From the NCBI RefSeq assembly GCF_003025555.1, contig NZ_PYMH01000008.1, forward strand, positions 1 through 64,000: a stretch of DNA of 64,000 nt, given 5' to 3'. How positions within the stretch are numbered: the stretch's first letter is position 1; each line of letters opens with the position of its first letter. This document shows positions 1 to 7,679 of the stretch, piece after piece. The translations under genes and the position numbers were made by a program. Source of the DNA: Photobacterium lutimaris. Lineage in GTDB: Bacteria; Pseudomonadota; Gammaproteobacteria; Enterobacterales; Vibrionaceae. The notes below the pieces were generated by a model, which had not been told where the DNA came from, did no database searches, and was given only the letters and a program-made list of their open reading frames with translations.

Positions 1-3
1 TAA

Positions 4-80
4 TGGCGCGCTCGGGAGGATTCGAACCTCCGACCGCCTGGTTCGTAGCCAGGTACTCTATCCAGCTGAGCTACGAGCGC
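4..80 (-). tRNA. tRNA-Arg(ACG), copy 1
   Basis: The reverse complement folds as a 77-nt cloverleaf with the CCA end encoded at 4-6, the T-loop TTCGAAT and the anticodon loop CTACGAA, so the anticodon is ACG (read as ICG after deamination). The acceptor stem is GCGCTCG/CGAGCGC (type A). It lies only 3 nt from the window edge, so the array may continue to the left. Confidence 0.97.
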
Positions 81-167
81 GCAAAATCTGTTTGGTTAGG
101 AAACACCTAACGACCAATGCGTTTCCGACATTGGCATAAGTAACAATCCATTGGTACTTAGAAATAA

Positions 168-244
168 TGGCGCGTCCGGGAGGATTCGAACCTCCGACCG
201 CCTGGTTCGTAGCCAGGTACTCTATCCAGCTGAGCTACGGACGC
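168..244 (-). tRNA. tRNA-Arg(ACG), copy 2
   Basis: The body is the same as copy 1, but the acceptor stem is GCGTCCG/CGGACGC (type B). Both strands of the stem have changed together, so pairing is kept. The 87-nt spacer to copy 1 carries two short hairpins. Confidence 0.97.
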
Positions 245-294
245 ACACTAATTCGGTTTTATAGTACCGCCTAGCGGCAGTACGTTGTCAATAA
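245..294 (-). promoter_or_regulatory. Spacer with possible internal tRNA promoter
   Basis: On the minus strand this spacer reads TTGACA (286-291), 19 nt, then TACTAT (261-266), which would start transcription a few bases before the tRNA at 168-244. A GTACTGCC/GGCGGTAC hairpin lies between the two boxes. The spacers at 756-806 and 1104-1155 share the TTGACA and the hairpin. The 19-nt spacing is long and the hairpin could instead be a processing signal, so the promoter reading is tentative. Confidence 0.4.
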
Positions 295-371
295 TGGCGC
301 GCTCGGGAGGATTCGAACCTCCGACCGCCTGGTTCGTAGCCAGGTACTCTATCCAGCTGAGCTACGAGCGC
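295..371 (-). tRNA. tRNA-Arg(ACG), copy 3
   Basis: Type A acceptor stem. Copies 3 and 4 with their spacer repeat copies 1 and 2 with their spacer almost base for base at a period of 291 bp, which marks a recent tandem duplication. Confidence 0.97.
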
Positions 372-458
372 GCAAAATCTGTTTGGTTAGGAAACACCTA
401 ACGACCAATGCGTTTCCGTCATTGGCATAAGTAACAATCCATTGGTACTTAGAAATAA

Positions 459-535
459 TGGCGCGTCCGGGAGGATTCGAACCTCCGACCGCCTGGTTCG
501 TAGCCAGGTACTCTATCCAGCTGAGCTACGGACGC
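459..535 (-). tRNA. tRNA-Arg(ACG), copy 4
   Basis: Type B acceptor stem. It follows tRNA-Ser copy 1 in the direction of transcription, 40 nt away. Confidence 0.97.
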
Positions 536-575
536 GCAGGCATTCTTCATCAAGCAGCGCTTGAACAAGAAAGAA

Positions 576-668
576 TGGCGGTGAAGGAGGGATTCGAACC
601 CTCGATACGGGTATAAGCCGTATACTCCCTTAGCAGGGGAGCGCCTTCAGCCTCTCGGCCACCTCACC
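576..668 (-). tRNA. tRNA-Ser(GCT), copy 1
   Basis: A 93-nt tRNA with the long variable arm expected of serine tRNA, the anticodon loop CTGCTAA (anticodon GCT, reading AGC/AGU) and an encoded CCA at 576-578. The acceptor stem GGTGAGG/CTTCACC has one G-U pair, unlike the fully paired third copy. Confidence 0.97.
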
Positions 669-678
669 ACACAAATTA

Positions 679-755
679 TGGCGCGCTCGGGAGGATTCGA
701 ACCTCCGACCGCCTGGTTCGTAGCCAGGTACTCTATCCAGCTGAGCTACGAGCGC
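679..755 (-). tRNA. tRNA-Arg(ACG), copy 5
   Basis: Type A acceptor stem, 10 nt from the end of tRNA-Ser copy 1. It belongs to a Ser-Arg-Arg unit repeated at a period of 348 bp (576 to 924, 679 to 1027). Confidence 0.97.
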
Positions 756-806
756 ACACTTAATTCGGTTTTATAGTACCGCCTTGCGGCAATACGTTGT
801 CAATAA

Positions 807-883
807 TGGCGCGTCCGGGAGGATTCGAACCTCCGACCGCCTGGTTCGTAGCCAGGTACTCTATCCAGCTGAGCTACGGACGC
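807..883 (-). tRNA. tRNA-Arg(ACG), copy 6
   Basis: Type B acceptor stem. The spacer between copies 5 and 6 (756-806) has a TTGACA motif and a GC hairpin also found in the spacers at 245-294 and 1104-1155. Confidence 0.97.
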
Positions 884-923
884 GCAGGCATTCTTCATCA
901 AGCAACGCTTGAACAAGAAAAAA

Positions 924-1016
924 TGGCGGTGAAGGAGGGATTCGAACCCTCGATACGGGTATAAGCCGTATACTCCCTTAGCAGGGGAGCGCCTTCAGCC
1001 TCTCGGCCACCTCACC
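924..1016 (-). tRNA. tRNA-Ser(GCT), copy 2
   Basis: Identical in length and anticodon to Ser copy 1, with the same G-U pair in the acceptor stem. Its flanks match those of copy 1, consistent with duplication of a Ser-Arg-Arg block. Confidence 0.97.
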
Positions 1017-1026
1017 ACACAAATTA

Positions 1027-1103
1027 TGGCGCGCTCGGGAGGATTCGAACCTCCGACCGCCTGGTTCGTAGCCAGGTACTCTATCCAGCTGAGCTACGAG
1101 CGC
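1027..1103 (-). tRNA. tRNA-Arg(ACG), copy 7
   Basis: Type A acceptor stem, encoded CCA at 1027-1029, 10 nt from tRNA-Ser copy 2. Confidence 0.97.
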
Positions 1104-1155
1104 ACACTTAATTCGGTTTATATAGTACCGCCTTGCAGCCGTACGTTGTCAATAA

Positions 1156-1232
1156 TGGCGCGCTCGGGAGGATTCGAACCTCCGACCGCCTGGTTCGTAG
1201 CCAGGTACTCTATCCAGCTGAGCTACGAGCGC
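1156..1232 (-). tRNA. tRNA-Arg(ACG), copy 8
   Basis: Type A acceptor stem. This is the first arginine gene after the promoter-proximal tRNA-Ser, 32 nt downstream of it. Confidence 0.97.
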
Positions 1233-1264
1233 GCAATGCAAGTCCATTCATTAATAATAAGGAA

Positions 1265-1357
1265 TGGCGGTGAGGGAGGGATTCGAACCCTCGATACGGC
1301 TATAAACCGTATACTCCCTTAGCAGGGGAGCGCCTTCAGCCTCTCGGCCACCTCACC
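1265..1357 (-). tRNA. tRNA-Ser(GCT), copy 3, first gene of the array
   Basis: 93 nt, anticodon GCT, with a fully paired GGTGAGG/CCTCACC acceptor stem. It is the gene nearest the array promoter at 1367-1400 and corresponds in position to serV of Escherichia coli, which also lies downstream of csrA ahead of a set of tRNA-Arg(ACG) genes. Confidence 0.97.
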
Positions 1358-1366
1358 GTCTTGCGG

Positions 1367-1400
1367 GGGCCCATATTACTGCCAGCCGAAAATAAGTCAA
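1367..1400 (-). promoter_or_regulatory. tRNA array promoter with GC-rich discriminator
   Basis: On the minus strand there is a -35 TTGACT (1395-1400), a 16-nt spacer and a -10 TAATAT (1373-1378), followed at once by GGGCCCCC. A G/C-rich discriminator next to the start site is typical of stable-RNA promoters under stringent (ppGpp/DksA) control. The first tRNA begins about 15 nt downstream of the -10. Confidence 0.8.
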
Positions 1401-1525
1401 ACACTTTATTGTGAAAAAACGACATCCACTGCGCGGATGCGCACTTAATAGCCAACACGGCATATTATCACGCGTAATGGCCCAGTATCTCTTCTAGATT
1501 CAAGAATATGGCGCGACTGGCAATT

Positions 1526-1556
1526 ACAAAAAAGGCCAGCATAAATGCTGGCCTTC
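1526..1556 (-). terminator. csrA terminator
   Basis: On the minus strand AAGGCCAGC, a short loop and GCTGGCCTT are followed by a T run, just after the csrA stop. It separates csrA from the tRNA promoter. Confidence 0.9.
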
Positions 1557-1562
1557 TTCGAA

Positions 1563-1760
1563 TTAGTAGTTTCCAGACCCCTGGGAACCTGATTCTTTTT
1601 CCGCTTGAATTCGCATGTAAATTTCTTCGCGGTGTACAGAGACTTCTTTCGGTGCATTTACACCAATTCGAACCTGGTTACCTTTAACGCCAAGAACAGT
1701 AACGGTGACTTCATCACCGATCATTAGCGTTTCACCTACGCGTCGTGTCAAAATTAGCAT
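1563..1760 (-). CDS. csrA: Carbon storage regulator CsrA
   Basis: A 65-residue homodimeric RNA-binding protein that binds GGA motifs in leaders and represses or stabilises mRNAs controlling carbon storage, motility and biofilm. The N-terminal MLILTRRVGE strand and Arg44 (in SVHREEI), both RNA-contact elements in the family, are present; the C-terminal tail after residue 55 is variable. A clear AAGGAG lies 8 nt before the ATG. It is the last gene of the recA-recX-alaS-lysC-csrA run and ends at its own terminator. The window also encodes BarA, which in relatives controls the CsrA-antagonising small RNAs through UvrY; those RNAs are not here. Confidence 0.97.
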   Translation of the reverse strand: MLILTRRVGETLMIGDEVTVTVLGVKGNQVRIGVNAPKEVSVHREEIYMRIQAEKESGSQGSGNY

Positions 1761-1845
1761 TCGTGTGCTCCTTGAGTAATCTCAGTATTATAAGAGTTAA
1801 CGTTTTTTATCCAACAATATTTACAATTACGTAAATGTTCACTGC

Positions 1846-3036
1846 TCAAGAAACAGCGAGAAGTGGTCGATTATCCAGACTTTCTGGCTCCACCACAAAT
1901 TTTTTGTGGATGTGTTCTACGGCTAACTGTAAATGTTGCCCATTGATCAATAATGAAACACAACGAGCAGTACTTTTTTGTTGATATATACTCACCCCTT
2001 TCTCTGCCAACGAGGCAGTCACTTGCGCACTGTCCCTTTCTACCCTTTCCCCGACTAGGGTCAGTATAGCGACGGAAGGTTGAGCTAATTCAATTGTATC
2101 TAAAATAACATTCAGCCGGGCCAACTCGTCATCGGCCGCAACTATATAGGCTGAAGGATAGGTTGCTTGCTGTCTATCACCATAGCACCAAGCATCTAAT
2201 CCTAACAAGCCAAGTTGCTGCTCCACTTTCTCAAGCGGTTGTGCAACACGGTATAATGCCTGTCCGCTTTTTACAGCGACCCCTACGGCACCATTGGATG
2301 GTACCATCGAGAAATTAACCAAGGTTCCTTCCCCTTCATCGAATGATGAAAGGACCCTCAACGGAACCTGATGTTGCTCAGCATATTCAACCGACTGTAA
2401 TTGTAGCACTTTTGCGCCATGGCGCGCCATGGCCGTCATATCATCGAAATGAATCGTCGATAAGCGAGCCGCTTCACTGACCAAACGGGGATCGGTCGTA
2501 TACACCCCGTCGACATCCGTGAAGATTTGGCACTCATCGGCAGCCAGTGCACCGGCAATAGCGACCGCTGTGGTATCAGACCCTCCACGCCCCAAGGTTG
2601 TGATGTTGTTTCGACTATCACGCCCTTGGAACCCTGCGACCACAACAATGTGGTCGCGTTCGAGCAACGCTGTCACCACCTCGGTCTCTACCTTAGTGAT
2701 CGTGGCATTGTTGAATACAGTATCAGTGCGGATCCCCAACTGATCACCGGTCAATGATGTTGCCGGATACCCCCGCTGATTGAGGGCCATAGCAAGCAAG
2801 GCAATGGTGACCTGCTCGCCAGTTGACAACAATACATCCAGCTCCCGCTGGGTCGGAACAGCATCTATCTGCTTGGCCATTCCCAACAAACGGTTGGTCT
2901 CGCCAGCCATCGCAGAAACAACCACGACAATCTGATGACCCAGCCGGCGTGCCTGGATCACACGCTCAGCCACCGCTTCAATACGTTCGATACTCCCGAC
3001 CGACGTACCACCAAATTTCTGCACCAATAGTGCCAC
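1846..3036 (-). CDS. lysC: Aspartate kinase (monofunctional)
   Basis: Catalyses ATP-dependent phosphorylation of L-aspartate, the first step to lysine, threonine and methionine. The 396-residue chain starts MALLVQKFGGTSVGS, contains GRGGSDTTA (about 149-157) and TDVDGVYTTDPR (about 173-184) for nucleotide and aspartate binding, and has two C-terminal ACT-type regulatory segments. I chose the GTG start at 3036 because GGAGAGG precedes it and the conserved N terminus begins there; an upstream ATG at 3066 would overlap alaS by 14 nt. It lies 16 nt after alaS and is probably cotranscribed. No lysine riboswitch is visible, so feedback is likely at the protein level. Confidence 0.95.
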   Translation of the reverse strand: MALLVQKFGGTSVGSIERIEAVAERVIQARRLGHQIVVVVSAMAGETNRLLGMAKQIDAVPTQRELDVLLSTGEQVTIALLAMALNQRGYPATSLTGDQLGIRTDTVFNNATITKVETEVVTALLERDHIVVVAGFQGRDSRNNITTLGRGGSDTTAVAIAGALAADECQIFTDVDGVYTTDPRLVSEAARLSTIHFDDMTAMARHGAKVLQLQSVEYAEQHQVPLRVLSSFDEGEGTLVNFSMVPSNGAVGVAVKSGQALYRVAQPLEKVEQQLGLLGLDAWCYGDRQQATYPSAYIVAADDELARLNVILDTIELAQPSVAILTLVGERVERDSAQVTASLAEKGVSIYQQKSTARCVSLLINGQHLQLAVEHIHKKFVVEPESLDNRPLLAVS

Positions 3037-3052
3037 TGCACCTCTCCAACTA

Positions 3053-5677
3053 TTACAGTTTTTCAACCAACCATGGGGTCACTGACTCTAATGCTGCAGG
3101 CAATGCCGCTGCATCAGTACCACCGGCTTGCGCCATGTCTGGACGACCGCCGCCCTTACCGCCAACTTGCTGGGCAACCAAGTTAACCAACTCGCCCGCT
3201 TTAACTTTACTCGTCAAGTCTTTAGTAACACCGGCAATCAGGCCAACTTTATCGCCGCTGACATTACCCAGAACAACAATACCGCTACCTAGCTGGTTCT
3301 TCAGTTCATCAACCATACCACGAAGTGCTTTGTTGTCAGCGCCGTCAAGCTTGGTGACCAGCACCTTAACGCCGTTGATTTCCTGAACCTGGTTGATCAG
3401 GCCTGCACTTTCTTGCGCGGCCAACTTGTCTTTCAGTTGCTGGATTTCTTTTTCCAGCTGTTTGCTGTGAGCAACCAGCGCGCTAACTTTCGTCGCCACT
3501 GATGCGGCATCAGATTTCACTAAGCTTGCAGTTTCAGCCAGGAGTGCTTCCTGATCATGCAGTGCCGCGATTGCCGCTTCACCCGTCACCGCTTCGATAC
3601 GGCGGATACCAGCAGCGATACCCCCTTCAGAAACGATCTTGAACAAACCGATATCACCGGTGTTAGCCGCATGGATACCACCACACAGTTCAACGGAGAA
3701 GTCACCCATGCTCAGGACGCGAACTTCGTCATCATATTTCTCGCCAAACAACGCCATAGCGCCTTTTTCTTTGGCTGACTCGATGTCCGTCACATCAGTG
3801 TTGATCGCGTGGTTGATACGGATTTGCTCGTTCACCACACGTTCGATTTCACGTAGTTCTTCCGGCTTCACCGCTTCTAGGTGAGAGAAGTCAAAACGCA
3901 AACCTTCAGGCTTAACCAGTGAACCTTTCTGGGTCACGTGCTCACCAAGCAGGTTACGCAGAGCAGCATGCAGCAAGTGGGTCGCTGAGTGGTTGAGGCT
4001 AGTCGCCGCACGGCGTGCTGCATCAACGGTTGCCGTCAGCTTATCGCCCACTTTCAGTGAACCTTCGGCCTGCTTGCCGCTGTGACCGATGGCATTGCCG
4101 AACTTCTGGGTATCCGCCACAACGAACTGCACACCGTCAGCAGTCATCGCACCGGTGTCACCACACTGGCCGCCAGACTCGGCGTAGAACGGGGTGTTGT
4201 CCAGCACAATCAATGCTTCTTCGCCAGCATTGATCGCTTCAACCGCTTCACCTTCACGGTAAAGGGCAACAACCTTCGCTTGGCCTTCCGTTGCGCCGTA
4301 GCCACAGAACTCAGTCTCTGCATCGACTTTGATCGCATCGTTGTAATCAACACCGAACTGGCCGGCATCACGGGCACGCTGACGCTGTGCTTCCATCGCA
4401 TTGTTGAAGCCTTCTTCATCAATAGAGAAGCCACGCTCACGCGCGACATCATTGGTCAGATCAGCAGGGAAACCGTAGGTATCGTACAGCTTGAACACAG
4501 TCTCGCCGTCAAGCACTTTGCCATCAAGGTTATCCAGCGCTTCAGCAAGAATCGTCATGCCGCGGTCCAATGTACGACCGAAGTTATCTTCTTCGATCTT
4601 TAGTACTTTCTCGACCATTTCCAGCTGCTTCTTCAGCTCTTCACCGGCGGTGCCCATGATTTCAGCTAGCGGAGCAGCCAGTTTGTAGAAGAAGGCACCT
4701 TTGGCACCTAGCTTGTTACCATGACGAACCGCACGGCGGATGATACGGCGCAGTACGTAACCGCGGCCTTCGTTTGACGGCATCACACCATCAGCGATCA
4801 AGAACGCACAAGAGCGGATGTGGTCGGCAACAACACGTAGCGACTGGTTGCCCAGATCGTCGTGGCCAATCACTGCAGCTGCGTCTTTGATCAGCGTCTG
4901 GAAGATATCGATTTCGTAGTTGGAGTGCACACCCTGCATGATGGCAGAGATACGCTCGATGCCCATACCGGTATCTACCGACGGCTTAGGTAGCGGATCC
5001 ATCGTGCCGTCAGCCTGACGGTTGAACTGCATAAATACGTTGTTCCAGATCTCGATGAAACGGTCGCCATCTTCTTCCGGAGTGCCCGGACGGCCACCCC
5101 AGATGTGATCACCGTGATCGTAGAAAATTTCAGTACAAGGACCACAAGGGCCTGTGTCGCCCATCTGCCAGAAGTTGTCTGACTCAAATGGCTTGCCGCC
5201 TTTCTTGTCACCGATACGCACGATGCGATCAGCCGGTACGCCCACGTCTTTATTCCAGATCTCGAAGGCTTCGTCATCGGTTTCGTAAACGGTAACCAAC
5301 AGACGATCTGCTGGCAGCTTCAGTGTGACGGTCAGGAATTCCCAAGCAAACTTAATCGCGTCTTGCTTGAAGTAATCACCGAAACTGAAGTTACCCAACA
5401 TCTCGAAGAACGTGTGGTGACGAGCGGTAAAACCAACATTTTCCAGGTCGTTGTGCTTACCACCGGCACGAACACAGCGCTGAGCGGTTGTTGCTCGAGT
5501 GTAGTTGCGCTTTTCCAGACCTAGGAATGTATCTTTGAACTGGTTCATACCCGCGTTAGTGAACAACAGCGTAGGGTCATTGGCAGGCACAAGAGATGAA
5601 CTCTCAACTATCTGGTGGCCTTTACTCTCAAAAAACGCAAGAAACGCACGGCGAATCTCATCAGTGCTCATGTACAT
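3053..5677 (-). CDS. alaS: Alanine--tRNA ligase
   Basis: Charges tRNA-Ala and edits mischarged Ser/Gly-tRNA-Ala. The 874-residue protein matches the family length. The N-terminal class II core has a motif 2 region RHHTFFEMLGNFSFG near residue 90. The editing domain has the zinc ligands HSATHLLH (near 565) and CGGIHAANTG (near 665). The C-Ala domain ends with GGKGGGRPDMAQAGG. The ATG at 5677 has AGGA seven bases upstream; an in-frame TTG two codons earlier and an ATG two codons later are alternatives. Its place between recX and lysC is the usual Vibrionaceae arrangement. Confidence 0.97.
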   Translation of the reverse strand: MYMSTDEIRRAFLAFFESKGHQIVESSSLVPANDPTLLFTNAGMNQFKDTFLGLEKRNYTRATTAQRCVRAGGKHNDLENVGFTARHHTFFEMLGNFSFGDYFKQDAIKFAWEFLTVTLKLPADRLLVTVYETDDEAFEIWNKDVGVPADRIVRIGDKKGGKPFESDNFWQMGDTGPCGPCTEIFYDHGDHIWGGRPGTPEEDGDRFIEIWNNVFMQFNRQADGTMDPLPKPSVDTGMGIERISAIMQGVHSNYEIDIFQTLIKDAAAVIGHDDLGNQSLRVVADHIRSCAFLIADGVMPSNEGRGYVLRRIIRRAVRHGNKLGAKGAFFYKLAAPLAEIMGTAGEELKKQLEMVEKVLKIEEDNFGRTLDRGMTILAEALDNLDGKVLDGETVFKLYDTYGFPADLTNDVARERGFSIDEEGFNNAMEAQRQRARDAGQFGVDYNDAIKVDAETEFCGYGATEGQAKVVALYREGEAVEAINAGEEALIVLDNTPFYAESGGQCGDTGAMTADGVQFVVADTQKFGNAIGHSGKQAEGSLKVGDKLTATVDAARRAATSLNHSATHLLHAALRNLLGEHVTQKGSLVKPEGLRFDFSHLEAVKPEELREIERVVNEQIRINHAINTDVTDIESAKEKGAMALFGEKYDDEVRVLSMGDFSVELCGGIHAANTGDIGLFKIVSEGGIAAGIRRIEAVTGEAAIAALHDQEALLAETASLVKSDAASVATKVSALVAHSKQLEKEIQQLKDKLAAQESAGLINQVQEINGVKVLVTKLDGADNKALRGMVDELKNQLGSGIVVLGNVSGDKVGLIAGVTKDLTSKVKAGELVNLVAQQVGGKGGGRPDMAQAGGTDAAALPAALESVTPWLVEKL

Positions 5678-5945
5678 TGGCAAATCCTGAATAATGCTTT
5701 TATGTAAACTGAATGGTCGAATTTAACTGTCTTCTCACCTGCCCTGAGTTCCACCATGCCCTCGGCAGGACAATTTGGGCAGGCAGTGATGGGACTAAAA
5801 TAAATTCTTTGGCGGTTATTGTAAAACAACGGTAGCCAATACGGGAAATGTTATGTTCAGAAATAAGGCAATTTATCCCCGCCATTCGGATATCAAGGGG
5901 GAGATGGGGGGATTTTTTGGTGTTTAGAGCGAGGGGAAAGCTGGG

Positions 5946-6407
5946 TCAGTATTCATCTTCGACATCAAGGGCATATTTGATCTGCTCGAAATCAAACCCT
6001 CGGGACTGCATAAAACGCAGCCGTCGGGCTTTTTCTTTTTCAGTCTCCATCGGTGTTTCACCGAATTTTTTCAGGGCAACCTCACGGGCGTGCTCATACC
6101 AATCGAACTCATCGTGTTCGAACAACTGGCAAACGATGGCCTCATGCACCCCCTTGTGTTCCATCTCCTGGCGGATGCGCAGCAACCCCCACCCCTTGGC
6201 GATACCGTTACCAAGCAATCGCTCGGCAAACCTTGCATCATCCAGCCAGTTGTAGTCTTGGCAAAGTGCCACCGCTTCATCAACGTCGGCCTGCTCGTAG
6301 CCACGGGCTAGCAGCTTTTGCTGCAACTCTTTCTCTGCATGGTCACGGCGTGACAGATACCTGACCGCCAATCGCGTGGCACTTTGGGCCGGCTTCTTTG
6401 CTTTCAT
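5946..6407 (-). CDS. recX: RecA regulatory protein RecX
   Basis: A 153-residue all-helical modulator that binds RecA filaments and limits their extension and activity. The sequence has the tandem three-helix repeat pattern of the family, with the signature segments AVRYLSRRDHAEKELQQKL and WLDDARFAERLL. It lies 91 nt behind recA, separated by a strong hairpin terminator, so expression probably depends on read-through from the SOS-controlled recA promoter, as known in E. coli. A 268-bp gap with a CCTGCC/GGCAGG inverted repeat (5738-5769) and the likely alaS promoter follows. Confidence 0.93.
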   Translation of the reverse strand: MKAKKPAQSATRLAVRYLSRRDHAEKELQQKLLARGYEQADVDEAVALCQDYNWLDDARFAERLLGNGIAKGWGLLRIRQEMEHKGVHEAIVCQLFEHDEFDWYEHAREVALKKFGETPMETEKEKARRLRFMQSRGFDFEQIKYALDVEDEY

Positions 6408-6423
6408 TAGCCTCTCCTGCTAA

Positions 6424-6458
6424 AAACAAAAACGGGCGTGGTAAAAATACCCGCCCGC
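6424..6458 (-). terminator. recA terminator, attenuating recX
   Basis: On the minus strand CGGGCG and CGCCCG (6452-6457 and 6433-6438) pair, extended by GGTA/TACC, and a TTTTTGTTTTT tract follows. It stands between recA and the same-strand recX. Confidence 0.88.
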
Positions 6459-6498
6459 TCTTCTGTTCTGCTCATCCCGCCTTATCGGCTAAGCATGA

Positions 6499-7545
6499 TT
6501 AGAATGCTTTATCTTCAGCTTTTTCTTCCGCTTCAGCCGTGGCTTCTTCAAGCACAGCCGGCGTTAGCAATAGCTCACGCAATTTCGCTTCAAGCTCTTC
6601 GGCAATATGGCGATTTTCCTCGATGTACTTACACGCATTTGCCTTGCCCTGGCCAATTTTGTCGCCCTGGTAGCTGTACCATGCACCCGCTTTCTCAACC
6701 AGCTTGTTCTTAACACCCAGGTCGATCAGCTCGCCGTAGCGGTTGAAGCCTTTACCGTAAAGGATCTGGGTTTCAGCTTGCTTGAACGGTGCCGCAATCT
6801 TGTTTTTCACAACCTTGATACGGGTTTCGTTACCAACAACTTCATCACCTTCTTTGACAGCGCCGGTACGACGGATATCAAGACGAACAGACGCGTAGAA
6901 TTTCAGCGCGTTACCACCGGTTGTGGTTTCTGGGTTACCGAACATCACACCGATCTTCATACGGATCTGGTTGATGAAGATACACATACAGTTCGACTGC
7001 TTCAGGTTACCGGTGATTTTACGCATCGCCTGAGACAGCATACGCGCCTGCAGACCCATGTGTGAATCACCCATCTCACCTTCGATTTCAGCCTTAGGTG
7101 TTAGGGCTGCAACGGAGTCGACAACCAGAATATCGACGGCACCAGAGCGAGCTAGGGCATCGGCAATTTCCAATGCTTGCTCACCCGTATCCGGCTGGGA
7201 AACCAATAGCTGGTCGATATCGACACCCAGCTTCTGGGCGTAAATTGGGTCAAGCGCGTGCTCAGCATCGATGAAGGCACAGGTTTTTCCTTGACGCTGG
7301 GCAGCCGCAATGACTTCCAGTGTCAGCGTGGTTTTACCCGACGATTCAGGACCGTAGATTTCAACGATACGGCCCATTGGCAGACCACCAGCACCCAAGG
7401 CGATATCGAGAGACAGAGAACCGGTAGACACGGTTTCGACATCCATTGTGCGGTTGTCGCCCAATTTCATGATCGAGCCTTTACCGAATTGCTTTTCAAT
7501 TTGACCTAACGCGGCGGCGAGTGCCTTCTGCTTGTTGTCGTCCAT
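6499..7545 (-). CDS. recA: Recombinase RecA
   Basis: DNA-dependent ATPase that forms filaments on single-stranded DNA, drives strand exchange and triggers LexA self-cleavage. Walker A is GPESSGKT (65-72), loop L2 includes GNPETTTGGNALKFYASV, and the acidic C-terminal tail (EEATAEAEEKAEDKAF) is present. The 348-residue form starts MDDNKQKALAAALG. I place the start at 7545, since the upstream in-frame TTG lies inside the Shine-Dalgarno sequence GGAGAG. A LexA box overlaps its promoter. recX, alaS, lysC and csrA follow on the same strand. Confidence 0.99.
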   Translation of the reverse strand: MDDNKQKALAAALGQIEKQFGKGSIMKLGDNRTMDVETVSTGSLSLDIALGAGGLPMGRIVEIYGPESSGKTTLTLEVIAAAQRQGKTCAFIDAEHALDPIYAQKLGVDIDQLLVSQPDTGEQALEIADALARSGAVDILVVDSVAALTPKAEIEGEMGDSHMGLQARMLSQAMRKITGNLKQSNCMCIFINQIRMKIGVMFGNPETTTGGNALKFYASVRLDIRRTGAVKEGDEVVGNETRIKVVKNKIAAPFKQAETQILYGKGFNRYGELIDLGVKNKLVEKAGAWYSYQGDKIGQGKANACKYIEENRHIAEELEAKLRELLLTPAVLEEATAEAEEKAEDKAF

Positions 7546-7602
7546 TCGACTCTCCAAGGGATGCTTAATTAATGCTTAAACTAAGTACTGATATTGATGA
7601 TT

Positions 7603-7630
7603 AGTATACTGTCTATTCATACAGTGTCTA
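7603..7630 (-). promoter_or_regulatory. recA promoter with LexA (SOS) box
   Basis: A LexA operator of the form TACTGT-N8-ACAGTG lies at 7607-7626 and preserves CTGT-N8-ACAG exactly. On the minus strand a -35 TAGACA (7625-7630), 16 nt and a -10 TATACT (7603-7608) flank it, so the repressor would cover the promoter spacer, as at E. coli recA. The 5' leader is about 50 nt. Confidence 0.92.
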
Positions 7631-7679
7631 GCACTGGATGAAAATTTTTTCGCCAAATTGATCTCGGCTCAAGAACGCC

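Noticed and set aside
1026..1322. 98-codon open frame with an internal repeat across the tRNA array
   Set aside because: It is the sense-strand shadow of tRNA-Arg and tRNA-Ser genes. The repeated peptide MARSGGFEPPTAWFVARYSI is a well-known artefact of tRNA-Arg repeats.
1..1357. Regularly spaced repeats that could suggest a CRISPR array
   Set aside because: The repeats are 77- and 93-nt cloverleaf tRNA genes with encoded CCA ends, and the spacers are themselves similar. No cas genes are nearby.
1761..3060. Lysine riboswitch for lysC
   Set aside because: lysC starts 16 nt after alaS, which leaves no room for a leader aptamer.
2823..3386. 187-codon plus-strand frame over the lysC/alaS junction
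   Set aside because: Both genes on the opposite strand are strongly conserved; the low-complexity Pro/Ser/Thr composition is typical of an antisense shadow.
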